From assembly GCA_945877515.1 (NCBI GenBank), contig CAMCSE010000011.1:1-46406 (forward strand): DNA of 46,406 bases, written 5' to 3'. Shown here one piece after another: positions 1 through 6,451 of this stretch. Each line of letters opens with the position of its first letter. Within the stretch, counting starts at the first letter, position 1. The DNA comes from an uncultured Clostridia bacterium (GTDB lineage Bacteria; Bacillota; Clostridia; Oscillospirales; Oscillospiraceae). A model generated the notes under the pieces. The model was not told where the DNA came from. It was given only the letters and a program-made list of their open reading frames with translations, and made no database searches. The translations under genes and the position numbers were made by a program.

Positions 1-203
1 CCGCGGTTGATGATGCGGCTGACGCTGGAGCTGTCCATCTGCATAAAATCACCGTTGATGAGTCCCTGCCAGCCCCGGCGGATGCCCACCACCTCAATAC
101 CGCGGCTCAGGGCGCTGCGCACCACGGAACGGATGGCGGCGTTCATCCCCGGCGCGTCACCGCCGGAGGTCAAAACACCAATGCGTTTTACTGCGTTTTC
201 CAT
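1..203 (-). CDS. pfkA: 6-phosphofructokinase, N-terminal part (cut by window edge)
   Basis: The first 67 residues of ATP-dependent 6-phosphofructokinase, which phosphorylates fructose 6-phosphate in glycolysis in the cytoplasm. The protein opens with the family's phosphate-binding stretch, [18 protein letters not shown], directly after a short MENAVKR start, and continues with the [10 protein letters not shown] element typical of bacterial PfkA. The ATG at 203 has a GAGAGGTG ribosome binding site about 9 bases upstream. The gene runs off the left edge, so the active-site aspartate and the allosteric residues cannot be checked. A pyrophosphate-dependent relative is possible, but the GGDAPGMN sequence is the ordinary ATP-PfkA form. 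Confidence 0.93.
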   Translation of the reverse strand, partial: MENAVKRIGVLTSGGDAPGMNAAIRSVVRSALSRGIEVVGIRRGWQGLINGDFMQMDSSSVSRIINR

Positions 204-262
204 ATTGAGTACACCTCTCATATCTTGAGTTTTGCGTTTTCCTCAAAATCATTCCATGGTAG

Positions 263-291
263 AGTATACCACAGTGCCCCCGGTAAGGCAA
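263..291 (-). promoter_or_regulatory. Sigma-A type promoter for pfkA
   Basis: On the minus strand, TTGCCT and TATACT are separated by exactly 17 bases, with TGG just before the -10 (extended -10 form). It points at pfkA, whose ATG is about 60 bases downstream. It is back to back with the promoter at 295-323. Confidence 0.75.
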
Positions 292-294
292 CCG

Positions 295-323
295 TTGAAA
301 TACCAGAGAAACTATGCTAAAAT
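295..323 (+). promoter_or_regulatory. Sigma-A type promoter for the 356-1076 gene pair
   Basis: TTGAAA, 17 bases, TAAAAT, with TGC before the -10. The start site would be near 330, giving a leader of about 25 bases before the ATG at 356. Confidence 0.75.
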
Positions 324-355
324 GAGAAAAACTTGCGTCATAAGGAGAAATATCC

Positions 356-622
356 ATGCATCCGCAATTTGAAGAACTGACGCCGCATTGGTTCAAGCGG
401 GCCAATGTCTACACCGGTTCCATCGGAGATTTTCGGTATCGTTTTGCCTGTGATAAGAAGGAAAACGTCCTGCATGCGGCGGTATACACCGTATACTGCT
501 ATGAGGTCGCCACAGACGTGGTGGAGGAATGCTTTCCGTGGGGCGAAGACGGCGTGGCCGCACTGAAGGCGTGGCTGCAGGAAAAATATGAAGCGTTTTC
601 CCGGCATAAGGAGCATACTTAA
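356..622 (+). CDS. Small protein of unknown function
   Basis: An 88-residue soluble protein; I do not recognise the family. It has an AAGGAG ribosome binding site close upstream of the ATG. The sequence is mildly basic at the N-terminus (HWFKRANVYTGSIGDFRYRF), has a YTVYCYEVA stretch that could be a beta strand, and ends in a probable amphipathic helix (VAALKAWLQEKYEAF). No signal peptide, membrane segment or metal motif is visible. It is the first gene of a two-gene unit: its stop is one base before the ATG of the Nudix hydrolase, so the two are almost certainly co-translated. A link to the Nudix enzyme's substrate is possible but is only inference. Confidence 0.8.
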   Translation: MHPQFEELTPHWFKRANVYTGSIGDFRYRFACDKKENVLHAAVYTVYCYEVATDVVEECFPWGEDGVAALKAWLQEKYEAFSRHKEHT

Positions 623-623
623 T

Positions 624-1076
624 ATGGCACAGCATTTTCCTTGTTATTCGGCCGTCATTCCGCTGCTGCTGCGGCAGCGCGGCGGCAGACAGGAGATCCT
701 GCTGCACCGCCGGCATAACACCGGGTATATGGATGGCCAGTGGGATATCGCAGGTTCCGGACATGTGGAGGGAAATGAGACCGCACGGGAGGCCTTGGCC
801 CGGGAATGTGCCGAGGAGCTGGGCATCCATGTCCGGCCCGAGGACACGGAATTTGCCCATGTATGCCACCGTCTGGGCAGAGAGGGCGACCGCACTTACT
901 ATGACCTCTATTTTTTCGTTCACGCCTATACCGGGACGCCTGCCATTATGGAGCCGGAAAAATGTAACGGTCTGGCATGGTTTCCGCTGGACGCGCTGCC
1001 TGAGGACATGATTGGCTTCCGCCGGCTCCATCTTCATCAGGCGCTGAGCGGCGAATACTACGACGAATTATTCTAA
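624..1076 (+). CDS. Nudix hydrolase
   Basis: A 150-residue cytoplasmic Nudix-family pyrophosphohydrolase. The Nudix box is complete: G-H-V-E-G-N-E, seven residues, then RECAEELGI, which supplies the Mg2+-binding glutamates of the G-x5-E-x7-R-E-U-x-E-E-x-G-U pattern. The preceding DGQWDIAGSGHVE and the LLLRQRGGRQEILLHRR strand are typical of the fold. I chose the ATG at 624 because an AAGGAG lies 10 bases upstream and the reading frame before it overlaps the upstream gene. The substrate cannot be told from the sequence; nucleoside di/triphosphate or dinucleotide clean-up is usual in this family. A terminator follows 11 bases after the stop. Confidence 0.93.
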   Translation: MAQHFPCYSAVIPLLLRQRGGRQEILLHRRHNTGYMDGQWDIAGSGHVEGNETAREALARECAEELGIHVRPEDTEFAHVCHRLGREGDRTYYDLYFFVHAYTGTPAIMEPEKCNGLAWFPLDALPEDMIGFRRLHLHQALSGEYYDELF

Positions 1077-1086
1077 ACAGTAAGAA

Positions 1087-1106
1087 ACGCGCCCTCGCGG
1101 GCGCGT
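1087..1106. terminator. Bidirectional intrinsic terminator
   Basis: ACGCGCCC, a 4-base loop (TCGC), then GGGCGCGT, followed by CTTTT on the plus strand. It sits between the Nudix gene and the convergent iron-sulfur protein gene. It would serve the plus strand best, because the T-rich tail is on that side. Confidence 0.8.
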
Positions 1107-1109
1107 CTT

Positions 1110-1808
1110 TTATCGGCTCTGCTGCAGTGTACCGTCGATATTGACCGTGACCACCTGCCACGGGATAAACTTCCCGCTGGCCTGCAGGGCGTTTTTGGCC
1201 GCCATCTCCAAACCGCCGCAGCAGGGTACCTCCATCCGCACGATGGTCAGAGATCGGATGTCGTTCTGACGGATGATCTCTGTCAGTTTTTCCGCATAAT
1301 CCACGCCGTCCAGCTTGGGACAGCCGATGAGACATACCCGCCCCGCCAGCAGTCTGCTGTGGAACGCGGCATAGGTGAATGCGGAGCAGTCCGCCGCCAC
1401 CAGCAGAGAAGCCCCGTCAAAATACGGTGCGCTCACCGGAGCCAGCTTGATCTGGACCGGCCAGTTGGTCAGCTGGCTCTCCATTTCACCGGGCTCGGAC
1501 ACGGCGGGCTTTTCGTGCCGCATCTGACGCATGGCCGCGCCGGGACACCCGGTATGGGGACGGCTCTCCCGGGCCGCTTTTGCCGCCAGCACGGCGGCCT
1601 CGTCATAGGCGGGGGCTTCCCGCTCCTCAAAGGTGATGGCGCCTGTATGGCAGGCCGGCAGACAGTCACCCAGTCCATCACAATAATGCTCATGCATCAG
1701 CTTGGCCTTACCGTTCACCAGCGAGATAGCGCCTTCGTGACAGGCGTTGACACAGGCCCCGCAGCCGTCGCACTTTTCCTCGTCGATATGAATGATCTTG
1801 CGGATCAT
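1110..1808 (-). CDS. Ferredoxin-like 4Fe-4S protein with cysteine-rich C-terminal domain
   Basis: A 232-residue soluble iron-sulfur protein. Residues 13-23 are a classic cluster motif (CDGCGACVNAC). Residues 43-53 (CDGLGDCLPAC) keep three of the four cysteines; Leu46 replaces the second, so this site may hold a 3Fe cluster, an atypical cluster, or none. The C-terminal 100 residues carry further cysteines at 88, 141, 159, 163, 196 and 197, including IGCPKL and a VPCCGG pair, which suggests another metal or redox site. I chose the ATG at 1808 because GGAGGT is 7 bases upstream; the ATG six bases earlier is too close to it. Proteins of this shape in anaerobes are often found near hybrid-cluster protein or CRP/FNR regulators, though neither is in this window. 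The electron partner is unknown. Confidence 0.85.
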   Translation of the reverse strand: MIRKIIHIDEEKCDGCGACVNACHEGAISLVNGKAKLMHEHYCDGLGDCLPACHTGAITFEEREAPAYDEAAVLAAKAARESRPHTGCPGAAMRQMRHEKPAVSEPGEMESQLTNWPVQIKLAPVSAPYFDGASLLVAADCSAFTYAAFHSRLLAGRVCLIGCPKLDGVDYAEKLTEIIRQNDIRSLTIVRMEVPCCGGLEMAAKNALQASGKFIPWQVVTVNIDGTLQQSR

Positions 1809-1839
1809 GAACATGACCTCCTCGTTGTTTTCTGATGGC

Positions 1840-1882
1840 AGTATATCGCATCGCCCCTTTTTCGTCTGTTGCATATGTCACA
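1840..1882 (-). promoter_or_regulatory. Possible activator-dependent promoter with CRP/FNR-like site
   Basis: On the minus strand a TATACT -10 lies at 1845-1840 with no good -35 at the right distance. A 16-base imperfect palindrome (plus strand TGTTGCATATGTCACA, 1867-1882) is centred about 41.5 bases before the predicted start. That is the usual place for a class II CRP/FNR-family activator. One half-site (TGTGA) is perfect and the other is weak. Confidence 0.4.
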
Positions 1883-2035
1883 TACATCTAAACTTTTGCT
1901 GCCTTTCTCTGACATTGCTGGACAAAGCTTCTTTTTGTCCCTCACTACCATACAGCTACTGGCTTTTTTCAGAAAACGCCATTTTTCCTGTCTCTTTTTC
2001 ACAGTAAGAAAAAAGCCAAAATCCACGGTTTTTTG

Positions 2036-2064
2036 TTGCAATGTATGGGGCGCTATGATAGAAT
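2036..2064 (+). promoter_or_regulatory. Sigma-A type promoter for the Mrp/Mbh-like operon
   Basis: TTGCAA, 17 bases, TAGAAT with TGA before the -10. The start would be near 2071, leaving an untranslated leader of about 120 bases before mrpE. Confidence 0.65.
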
Positions 2065-2109
2065 AAATAATTAGTTAAAACTTTTCTTTCTACCGTTATA
2101 AAGAAGTAA

Positions 2110-2161
2110 AACCGCCGCCGGATACATCCCTGTCCTGTACAGACGCATGGATTTGGCGGTT
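2110..2161 (+). promoter_or_regulatory. Structured leader hairpin upstream of mrpE
   Basis: A 7-bp outer stem (AACCGCC at 2110-2116 with GGCGGTT at 2155-2161) encloses an ATCC/GGAT helix (2126-2129 with 2149-2152) and a GTC/GAC-closed apical loop (2132-2144). There is no T-run after it, so it does not look like a terminator. I could not match it to a riboswitch class I know. Confidence 0.45.
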
Positions 2162-2192
2162 ATTTGTAAGGACAGGAGTGGAGCGAGCGAAA

Positions 2193-2669
2193 ATGATCAT
2201 GTGCGTATTTCTGTTTGCCCTGTGGCTGCTGCTCAACGGCAGAGTTACCGTGGAAGTCTGCTTGTTCGGCGTGGTGATCGCCGGTGCGGTGTACGCTTTC
2301 TGCGTATACGCGCTGGGATACCATCCCAGCCATGAAAAGCGGCTTTTGAAGCGGCTGGGCGGCTATGTGGTGTATGTGGCAATGTTGATCTGGGAGATCA
2401 TCAAGGCCAATCTGGCGGTGATCCGGATCATTCTGGTGCCGTCTCACCGGTATCATCCCGCCATTGTGCGGCTGCGGATACCTTTTGAAAAAAATATTTC
2501 CCGGGTACTGCTGAGCAATTCCATTACACTGACGCCGGGCACCGTCACCATTGAGCAGTATGGTGACGAGTTTCTGGTGCTGTGTCTGGACAAGCCCAAC
2601 GCCGACAGCATCCCTGACTGGAAGCTGACCCGGATGCTGCACAAAATGGAGGGTAAAGAATGGAACTGA
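2193..2669 (+). CDS. mrpE: Mrp/Mbh antiporter small subunit MrpE (MbhA)
   Basis: A 158-residue membrane protein with the MrpE/MnhE layout: two N-terminal hydrophobic segments (about 1-45), a third around VVYVAMLIWEIIKANLAVIRII, then a soluble C-terminal domain. That domain carries the family signature VLLSNSITLTPGTVT, followed by the LCLDKP stretch. It is a structural subunit of multi-subunit cation/proton antiporters and of related Mbh complexes in the cytoplasmic membrane. The start is uncertain. I prefer the ATG at 2193; a GTG at 2178 overlaps the AGGAG sequence at 2174-2178, and another ATG lies at 2199. It overlaps the next gene by 10 bases and opens a ten-gene operon. Confidence 0.88.
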   Translation: MIMCVFLFALWLLLNGRVTVEVCLFGVVIAGAVYAFCVYALGYHPSHEKRLLKRLGGYVVYVAMLIWEIIKANLAVIRIILVPSHRYHPAIVRLRIPFEKNISRVLLSNSITLTPGTVTIEQYGDEFLVLCLDKPNADSIPDWKLTRMLHKMEGKEWN

Positions 2670-2974
2670 CCATCCAACAATGCTATGACTACCTGTTCTG
2701 GGGTGTGCTGGTGGCGCTGGCGCTGTGCGTCGTGGCGGTCCTGATCTACATTCTCAAGGCCCATTTGACGGTGGACCGCATCATCGGCATCAACCTGATC
2801 GGCACATTGGTGGTGATCATCATCTGTGTGCTGACCCATTTGCTGGGCGAGGATTATCTGGCGGACATCGCTATTATCTATGTGGTCATGTCCTTTATCG
2901 CCGTGATGATGCTGTGCCGTATCTACATTGATCTTTATGACCGCAGGCGAAAGGAGAAGCAGCATGATCGGTGA
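2660..2974 (+). CDS. mrpF: Mrp/Mbh antiporter subunit MrpF (MbhB)
   Basis: A 104-residue protein with three predicted membrane helices (about 13-33, 40-62 and 68-92). The middle carries the DRIIGINLIGT element characteristic of MrpF/MnhF, and the third helix the ADIAIIYVVMSFIA element. Its C-terminal tail is basic. GGAGGG lies 6 bases before the ATG. It is a small structural subunit of the antiporter membrane domain. It overlaps mrpE by 10 bases and mrpG by 11, so translation of the three is probably coupled. Confidence 0.9.
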   Translation: MELTIQQCYDYLFWGVLVALALCVVAVLIYILKAHLTVDRIIGINLIGTLVVIIICVLTHLLGEDYLADIAIIYVVMSFIAVMMLCRIYIDLYDRRRKEKQHDR

Positions 2975-3323
2975 ATGGATCCGTTTTGGCCTTTGCGCCG
3001 TGTTTATGTTAGCCGGTCTTTTTATCATGGTGGTCTCCATCATCGGCCTGTATCGTTTTGATTTCGCTCTGAACCGCATCCATGCCGCTGCGCTGGGCGA
3101 CACGCTGAGTCTGCTGCTGTTCACGGTGGGGCTCTTAATTGCCGTTGGGTTCCATGCCGTGGTCTGGAAGCTGATACTGGTGCTGGTGCTGCAGTGGCTG
3201 ACCTCACCGCTGAGCAGCCACATGCTCAGCCAGTTCGAGTACCGCGTTGACGAAAACCTTGCCGAGCATGTGGATCTCAGCGACGCGGAATACCGCACCG
3301 AAGGGGAGGTGGCAGACAAATGA
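2964..3323 (+). CDS. mrpG: Mrp/Mbh antiporter subunit MrpG (MbhC)
   Basis: A 119-residue protein of the MrpG/MnhG/PhaG family. The N-terminal helix (GLCAVFMLAGLFIMVVSIIG) is followed by LYRFDFALNRIHAAALGDTL, the family's most conserved stretch, then two more helices. The ATG at 2964 is supported by AAGGAG about 7 bases upstream. The hydrophilic acidic tail (residues 95-119) is slightly long for the family. It is a structural subunit of the complex. Confidence 0.9.
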   Translation: MIGEWIRFGLCAVFMLAGLFIMVVSIIGLYRFDFALNRIHAAALGDTLSLLLFTVGLLIAVGFHAVVWKLILVLVLQWLTSPLSSHMLSQFEYRVDENLAEHVDLSDAEYRTEGEVADK

Positions 3324-3646
3324 TGACGATATTTCGGCTGATCCTGCTGACGGGCCTGATCGTATGTGCCGCAGCCACGGCACTGACCAAAAAGCCCATG
3401 CAGGCAGTCATCATCTATATGGCCTACTCCGTGATCATGTCGGTGGTCTGGATCATGCTGGAATCCCCGGACCTCGCCATCACCGAGGCGGCTGTGGGCG
3501 CGGGCATCACCAGTCTGCTGCTGTTCCTGACGCTGCGTCGGCTGAACCTCATCGACCGGGACGAGGAACACCGTAAGCATGAGGAGGAATCTTTGCGGGA
3601 GCATGCTTCTCACGCGGAGCAGAAAGAGGAGGATGGCCATGCGTAA
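3320..3646 (+). CDS. MbhD-like (DUF4040) antiporter subunit
   Basis: A 108-residue protein matching the MbhD/DUF4040 domain, which in standard Mrp systems is fused inside MrpA. Three helices are visible, with AVIIYMAYSVIMSVVWIMLESPD and LAITEAAVGAGITSLLLF as the recognisable core. The conserved Pro-Asp-Leu-Ala-x-Thr-Glu segment is at 53-59. The last 30 residues are very polar (DEEHRKHEEESLREH). It overlaps mrpG by 4 bases and the next gene by 8. Having this domain as its own gene is the arrangement of Mbh-type hydrogenase complexes rather than of classical Mrp. Confidence 0.88.
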   Translation: MMTIFRLILLTGLIVCAAATALTKKPMQAVIIYMAYSVIMSVVWIMLESPDLAITEAAVGAGITSLLLFLTLRRLNLIDRDEEHRKHEEESLREHASHAEQKEEDGHA

Positions 3647-4541
3647 TGAAAAAGGCTTATTCCGGCGTTGGCTGAACGGTCAGGTAGACTGGTCCGCCAT
3701 GCTGGAGCAGGACACACCCGCAGCAGCAACAACAGCAGCAGCGGAGACCGTCCCCTATCATCCCCATCATGACATGGCCAGCGCCCGCCGTGCGATACGC
3801 TGCGGGCAAAAGGCCTACACCGTTTTGGCCATCGTGCTGTGCCTGATTTTTTCCGCCTTTATGCTGCTGACGGTGGCCAATCTGCCCTCCTACGGCAGTG
3901 ACAGCGCTCCTACGGTCAACGAAGTGGCGGAACGCTATGTGGAAAAAGGCACCGAGGAGACCGGTGCGGTGAATACCGTGGCAGGCATGATCCTGGACTA
4001 CCGTGCTTTCGATACACTGGGCGAGTCCTTTGTGCTGTTCACTGCCATGTGCGCCGTGACCATGCTGATGAATGTCCCCGGTAAGCGCCGGGTCCGCAAG
4101 CTGGATCAGGATACGATGGACTACTATCAGGATCCCATCATCCGCACCGTGTGCAAGCTGGTGATCCCCATTATCCTGATGTTTGGCATATACATTCTGC
4201 TCAACGGCCACCTGTCCCCCGGCGGCGGCTTCTCCGGCGGCGCCATCATGGCTTCGGCCCTGATCATCTACGCGCTGGTATGGGGCGGCGAGCGGGCTTC
4301 CCGTGCCATTCCCGCCAAGGCTCTGCGGATCATCGTGCTGTGCGCGCTGGGCTTCTACGCCTGCTCCAAGACCTACTCCTTCTTCACCGGCGCCAACCAT
4401 CTGCACTCCATCATTTCCCCGGGTACGCCGGGCCGCATCCTGTCTGCCGGACTGATCCTGCCGCTGAACGTGGCGGTGGGCTTTGTGGTATGCTGCACCA
4501 TGTATAGCTTTTACATGTACTTCAGAAGGGGGGAACTGTAA
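3639..4541 (+). CDS. MbhE-MrpB fusion subunit
   Basis: A 300-residue membrane protein that joins two normally separate subunits. The start is the ATG at 3639 (AGAGGAGG 6 bases upstream). Residues 1-55 are a hydrophilic extension with an alanine/threonine-rich stretch coded by CAG/CAA-like triplets (3717-3742). Residues about 60-150 are MbhE-like, ending in the diagnostic NTVAGMILDYRAFDTLGE. Residues about 165-300 are MrpB/MnhB-like, with LNGHLSPGGGFSGGAIMA and four helices. In Mbh operons these are the adjacent genes mbhE and mbhF, so the order is kept. It overlaps the next gene by one base (TAATG). Confidence 0.87.
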   Translation: MRNEKGLFRRWLNGQVDWSAMLEQDTPAAATTAAAETVPYHPHHDMASARRAIRCGQKAYTVLAIVLCLIFSAFMLLTVANLPSYGSDSAPTVNEVAERYVEKGTEETGAVNTVAGMILDYRAFDTLGESFVLFTAMCAVTMLMNVPGKRRVRKLDQDTMDYYQDPIIRTVCKLVIPIILMFGIYILLNGHLSPGGGFSGGAIMASALIIYALVWGGERASRAIPAKALRIIVLCALGFYACSKTYSFFTGANHLHSIISPGTPGRILSAGLILPLNVAVGFVVCCTMYSFYMYFRRGEL

Positions 4542-4936
4542 TGGAAAAGCTGTTCACTCACCTTTTGGAAAACTATGAGGCCTGCGTGGCGGTGGTGCTG
4601 TTTGTCATTGGCCTCTGCATGCTGCTGTTTGACCGGAACCTGCTGAAAAAGGTCATCGGCCTCGATATTATGGATACCGGCACGTTCCTGCTGCTGGCAG
4701 ACCGGGGTTATATCGCCGGTCGGTCGGTGCCTATTGTCACCGATGGCGTAACGGATATGGCCAATTACATCAACCCCATTCCCGCCGGTCTGGTGCTGAC
4801 GGGCATCGTGGTGTCTGTCAGCGTGTCGGCCCTGATGCTGAGCCTGACGGTGCGCATCTACAAAAAGTATCACACGCTGGATATGGACGCGCTGTATCTG
4901 ATGATGTCTGACCGTCGGAAGGGAGGCCGCGTATGA
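4541..4936 (+). CDS. mrpC: MrpC/NuoK-like antiporter subunit
   Basis: A 131-residue protein of the MrpC/MnhC/NuoK family. It has three helices (about 13-30, 33-55 and 82-107). The NYEACVAVVLFVIGLCMLL start and the NPIPAGLVLTGIVVSVSVSALMLSL segment are close to the family's NPLPQALVLTAIVI signature. It lies between the B-type and D-type subunits exactly as in Mbh and Mrp clusters, where it forms part of the lateral ion path of the membrane arm. The C-terminal 25 residues are soluble. Confidence 0.88.
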   Translation: MEKLFTHLLENYEACVAVVLFVIGLCMLLFDRNLLKKVIGLDIMDTGTFLLLADRGYIAGRSVPIVTDGVTDMANYINPIPAGLVLTGIVVSVSVSALMLSLTVRIYKKYHTLDMDALYLMMSDRRKGGRV

Positions 4937-6429
4937 GCTTCGTGCAAAACTTCCCCTTCTTTTCCATCATTCTGTGCCTGCTGTGCGCGGTGGCCACCTT
5001 CGTGGCCGGCGACAGGTGGGGCCGCCGGCTGACCATCGGCCTTCTCTCCGTGTCCATCGTGCTGCAATCCTGCGTGCTGTGGTTCTGCGCCAGCAACAAC
5101 ACCAGCTACGCCTACATGATGGGCCATTATCCCGCCCCGTGGGGCAACGAGATCGCCGCCGGGATCATCGAGCCGCTGATGGCGCTGCTGTTCTCGGTGG
5201 TGCTGCTGCTGAGTGTGCTGGGCGGCATGGATCACATCCTCAAGGATATTCCCGCCGACCGCCACCACCTTTACTGGAGCATGGTGGATCTGACGCTGGT
5301 GTCCCTGCTGGCGCTATCCTATACCAACGATATTTTCACCGGCTATGTGTTTATCGAGATCTGCACCATCGCCTCCTGCGCCTTGCTGTCCGCCAAGGAC
5401 ACAGGCCGCACCCTCATCGCGTCGGTGCGGTACATGGTGTTCGCGCTGGTGGGCTCCGGACTGTTCCTGATCGGTGTGATCTTCACCTATTCCATCACGG
5501 GCCATCTGCTGTTCCCCCAGCTGCATGAGACCATCGCCGCGCTGTGGGCCGAGGGCACCTACCGGTTCTCCATGACGGTGGCCATCGGGTTGATGACGGC
5601 GGGCCTGGCCATCAAGTCCGGTCTGTTCCCCTTCCACTTCTGGATGCCGGACACCTACGGACGGGCCACGCCCGCTTCCTCCGGTATCCTCTCCGGTGTG
5701 GTGTCCAAGGCTTACATCCTGCTGCTGATTAAGGTGATCTACCGCGCTGTGGGCATTGAGGTGTTCGCTGCCAGCGGCATCCAGTCGGTGCTGCTGATCT
5801 TCGGCATTGCCGGTATGATCGTAGGCTCCGTCTCCGCCATCCGTTCCAAACGGCTGACCACCATGGTGGCCTATTCCTCTGCCGCCCAGATCGGCTACAT
5901 CTACATGGGGCTTGGCATGGGAACCCAGGCGGCGCTTCTGGCGGCTTTCCTGCATATCTTCTCTCACGCGCTGACCAAGCCCATGCTGTTCCTGTCGGCT
6001 TCCCAGCTGGCGGACGCCTCCGGCGGCCATATGGATTTTCCCAGCCTGCAGGGTGCGGGACACCGCAATGTCACAGCCGGCGTGCTCTTTACCGCAGGTG
6101 CGCTGAGTATGGTGGGCGTTCCGCTGTTCATCGGCTTTATTCCCAAGCTGCAATTTGCCTCGGCAGCCTTTGAGCTGACGTGGCAGAAGTGGCCTGTACT
6201 ATTGGCTTTGGCCATTTCCACGCTGTTGAACGTGCTGTATTTTCTGTATACTGCCATGGTGCTGTGGCTGCCCCAGAAGGACAACGCAGCCTTCTGTCCG
6301 CAGGAACGGCGATGGATCGCATCGGCGCCTGCCATGGTGCTGCTGGCCATCGGGCTTGTGATCGGTATCCATTCCGCGCCGCTGACGGCGCTGCTGCAGC
6401 AGGGCTTCGCTCTGTTCTGCCAATATTGA
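4933..6429 (+). CDS. mrpD: MrpD-like ion-translocating antiporter subunit (first of four)
   Basis: A 498-residue, roughly 14-helix member of the NuoL/M/N-MrpA/D superfamily. The two charged residues expected for ion transport are present: Glu142 in the fifth helix (VFIEICTIAS) and Lys228 in the seventh (LAIKSGLFPFHFWMPD). The quinone/antiporter signature region around residues 225-265 also includes SGILSGVVSKAYILLLIK. It overlaps mrpC by 4 bases. By order it corresponds to MrpD/MbhH, the principal antiporter subunit of such complexes. Confidence 0.88.
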   Translation: MSFVQNFPFFSIILCLLCAVATFVAGDRWGRRLTIGLLSVSIVLQSCVLWFCASNNTSYAYMMGHYPAPWGNEIAAGIIEPLMALLFSVVLLLSVLGGMDHILKDIPADRHHLYWSMVDLTLVSLLALSYTNDIFTGYVFIEICTIASCALLSAKDTGRTLIASVRYMVFALVGSGLFLIGVIFTYSITGHLLFPQLHETIAALWAEGTYRFSMTVAIGLMTAGLAIKSGLFPFHFWMPDTYGRATPASSGILSGVVSKAYILLLIKVIYRAVGIEVFAASGIQSVLLIFGIAGMIVGSVSAIRSKRLTTMVAYSSAAQIGYIYMGLGMGTQAALLAAFLHIFSHALTKPMLFLSASQLADASGGHMDFPSLQGAGHRNVTAGVLFTAGALSMVGVPLFIGFIPKLQFASAAFELTWQKWPVLLALAISTLLNVLYFLYTAMVLWLPQKDNAAFCPQERRWIASAPAMVLLAIGLVIGIHSAPLTALLQQGFALFCQY

Positions 6430-6451
6430 TGGGAAAGGAGAGCCAAACAAC

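Noticed and set aside
3717-3742. A CAG/CAA-like triplet run that could be a variable microsatellite.
   Set aside because: It is short and interrupted, and codes for an ordinary Ala/Thr linker in frame; there is no sign of slippage.
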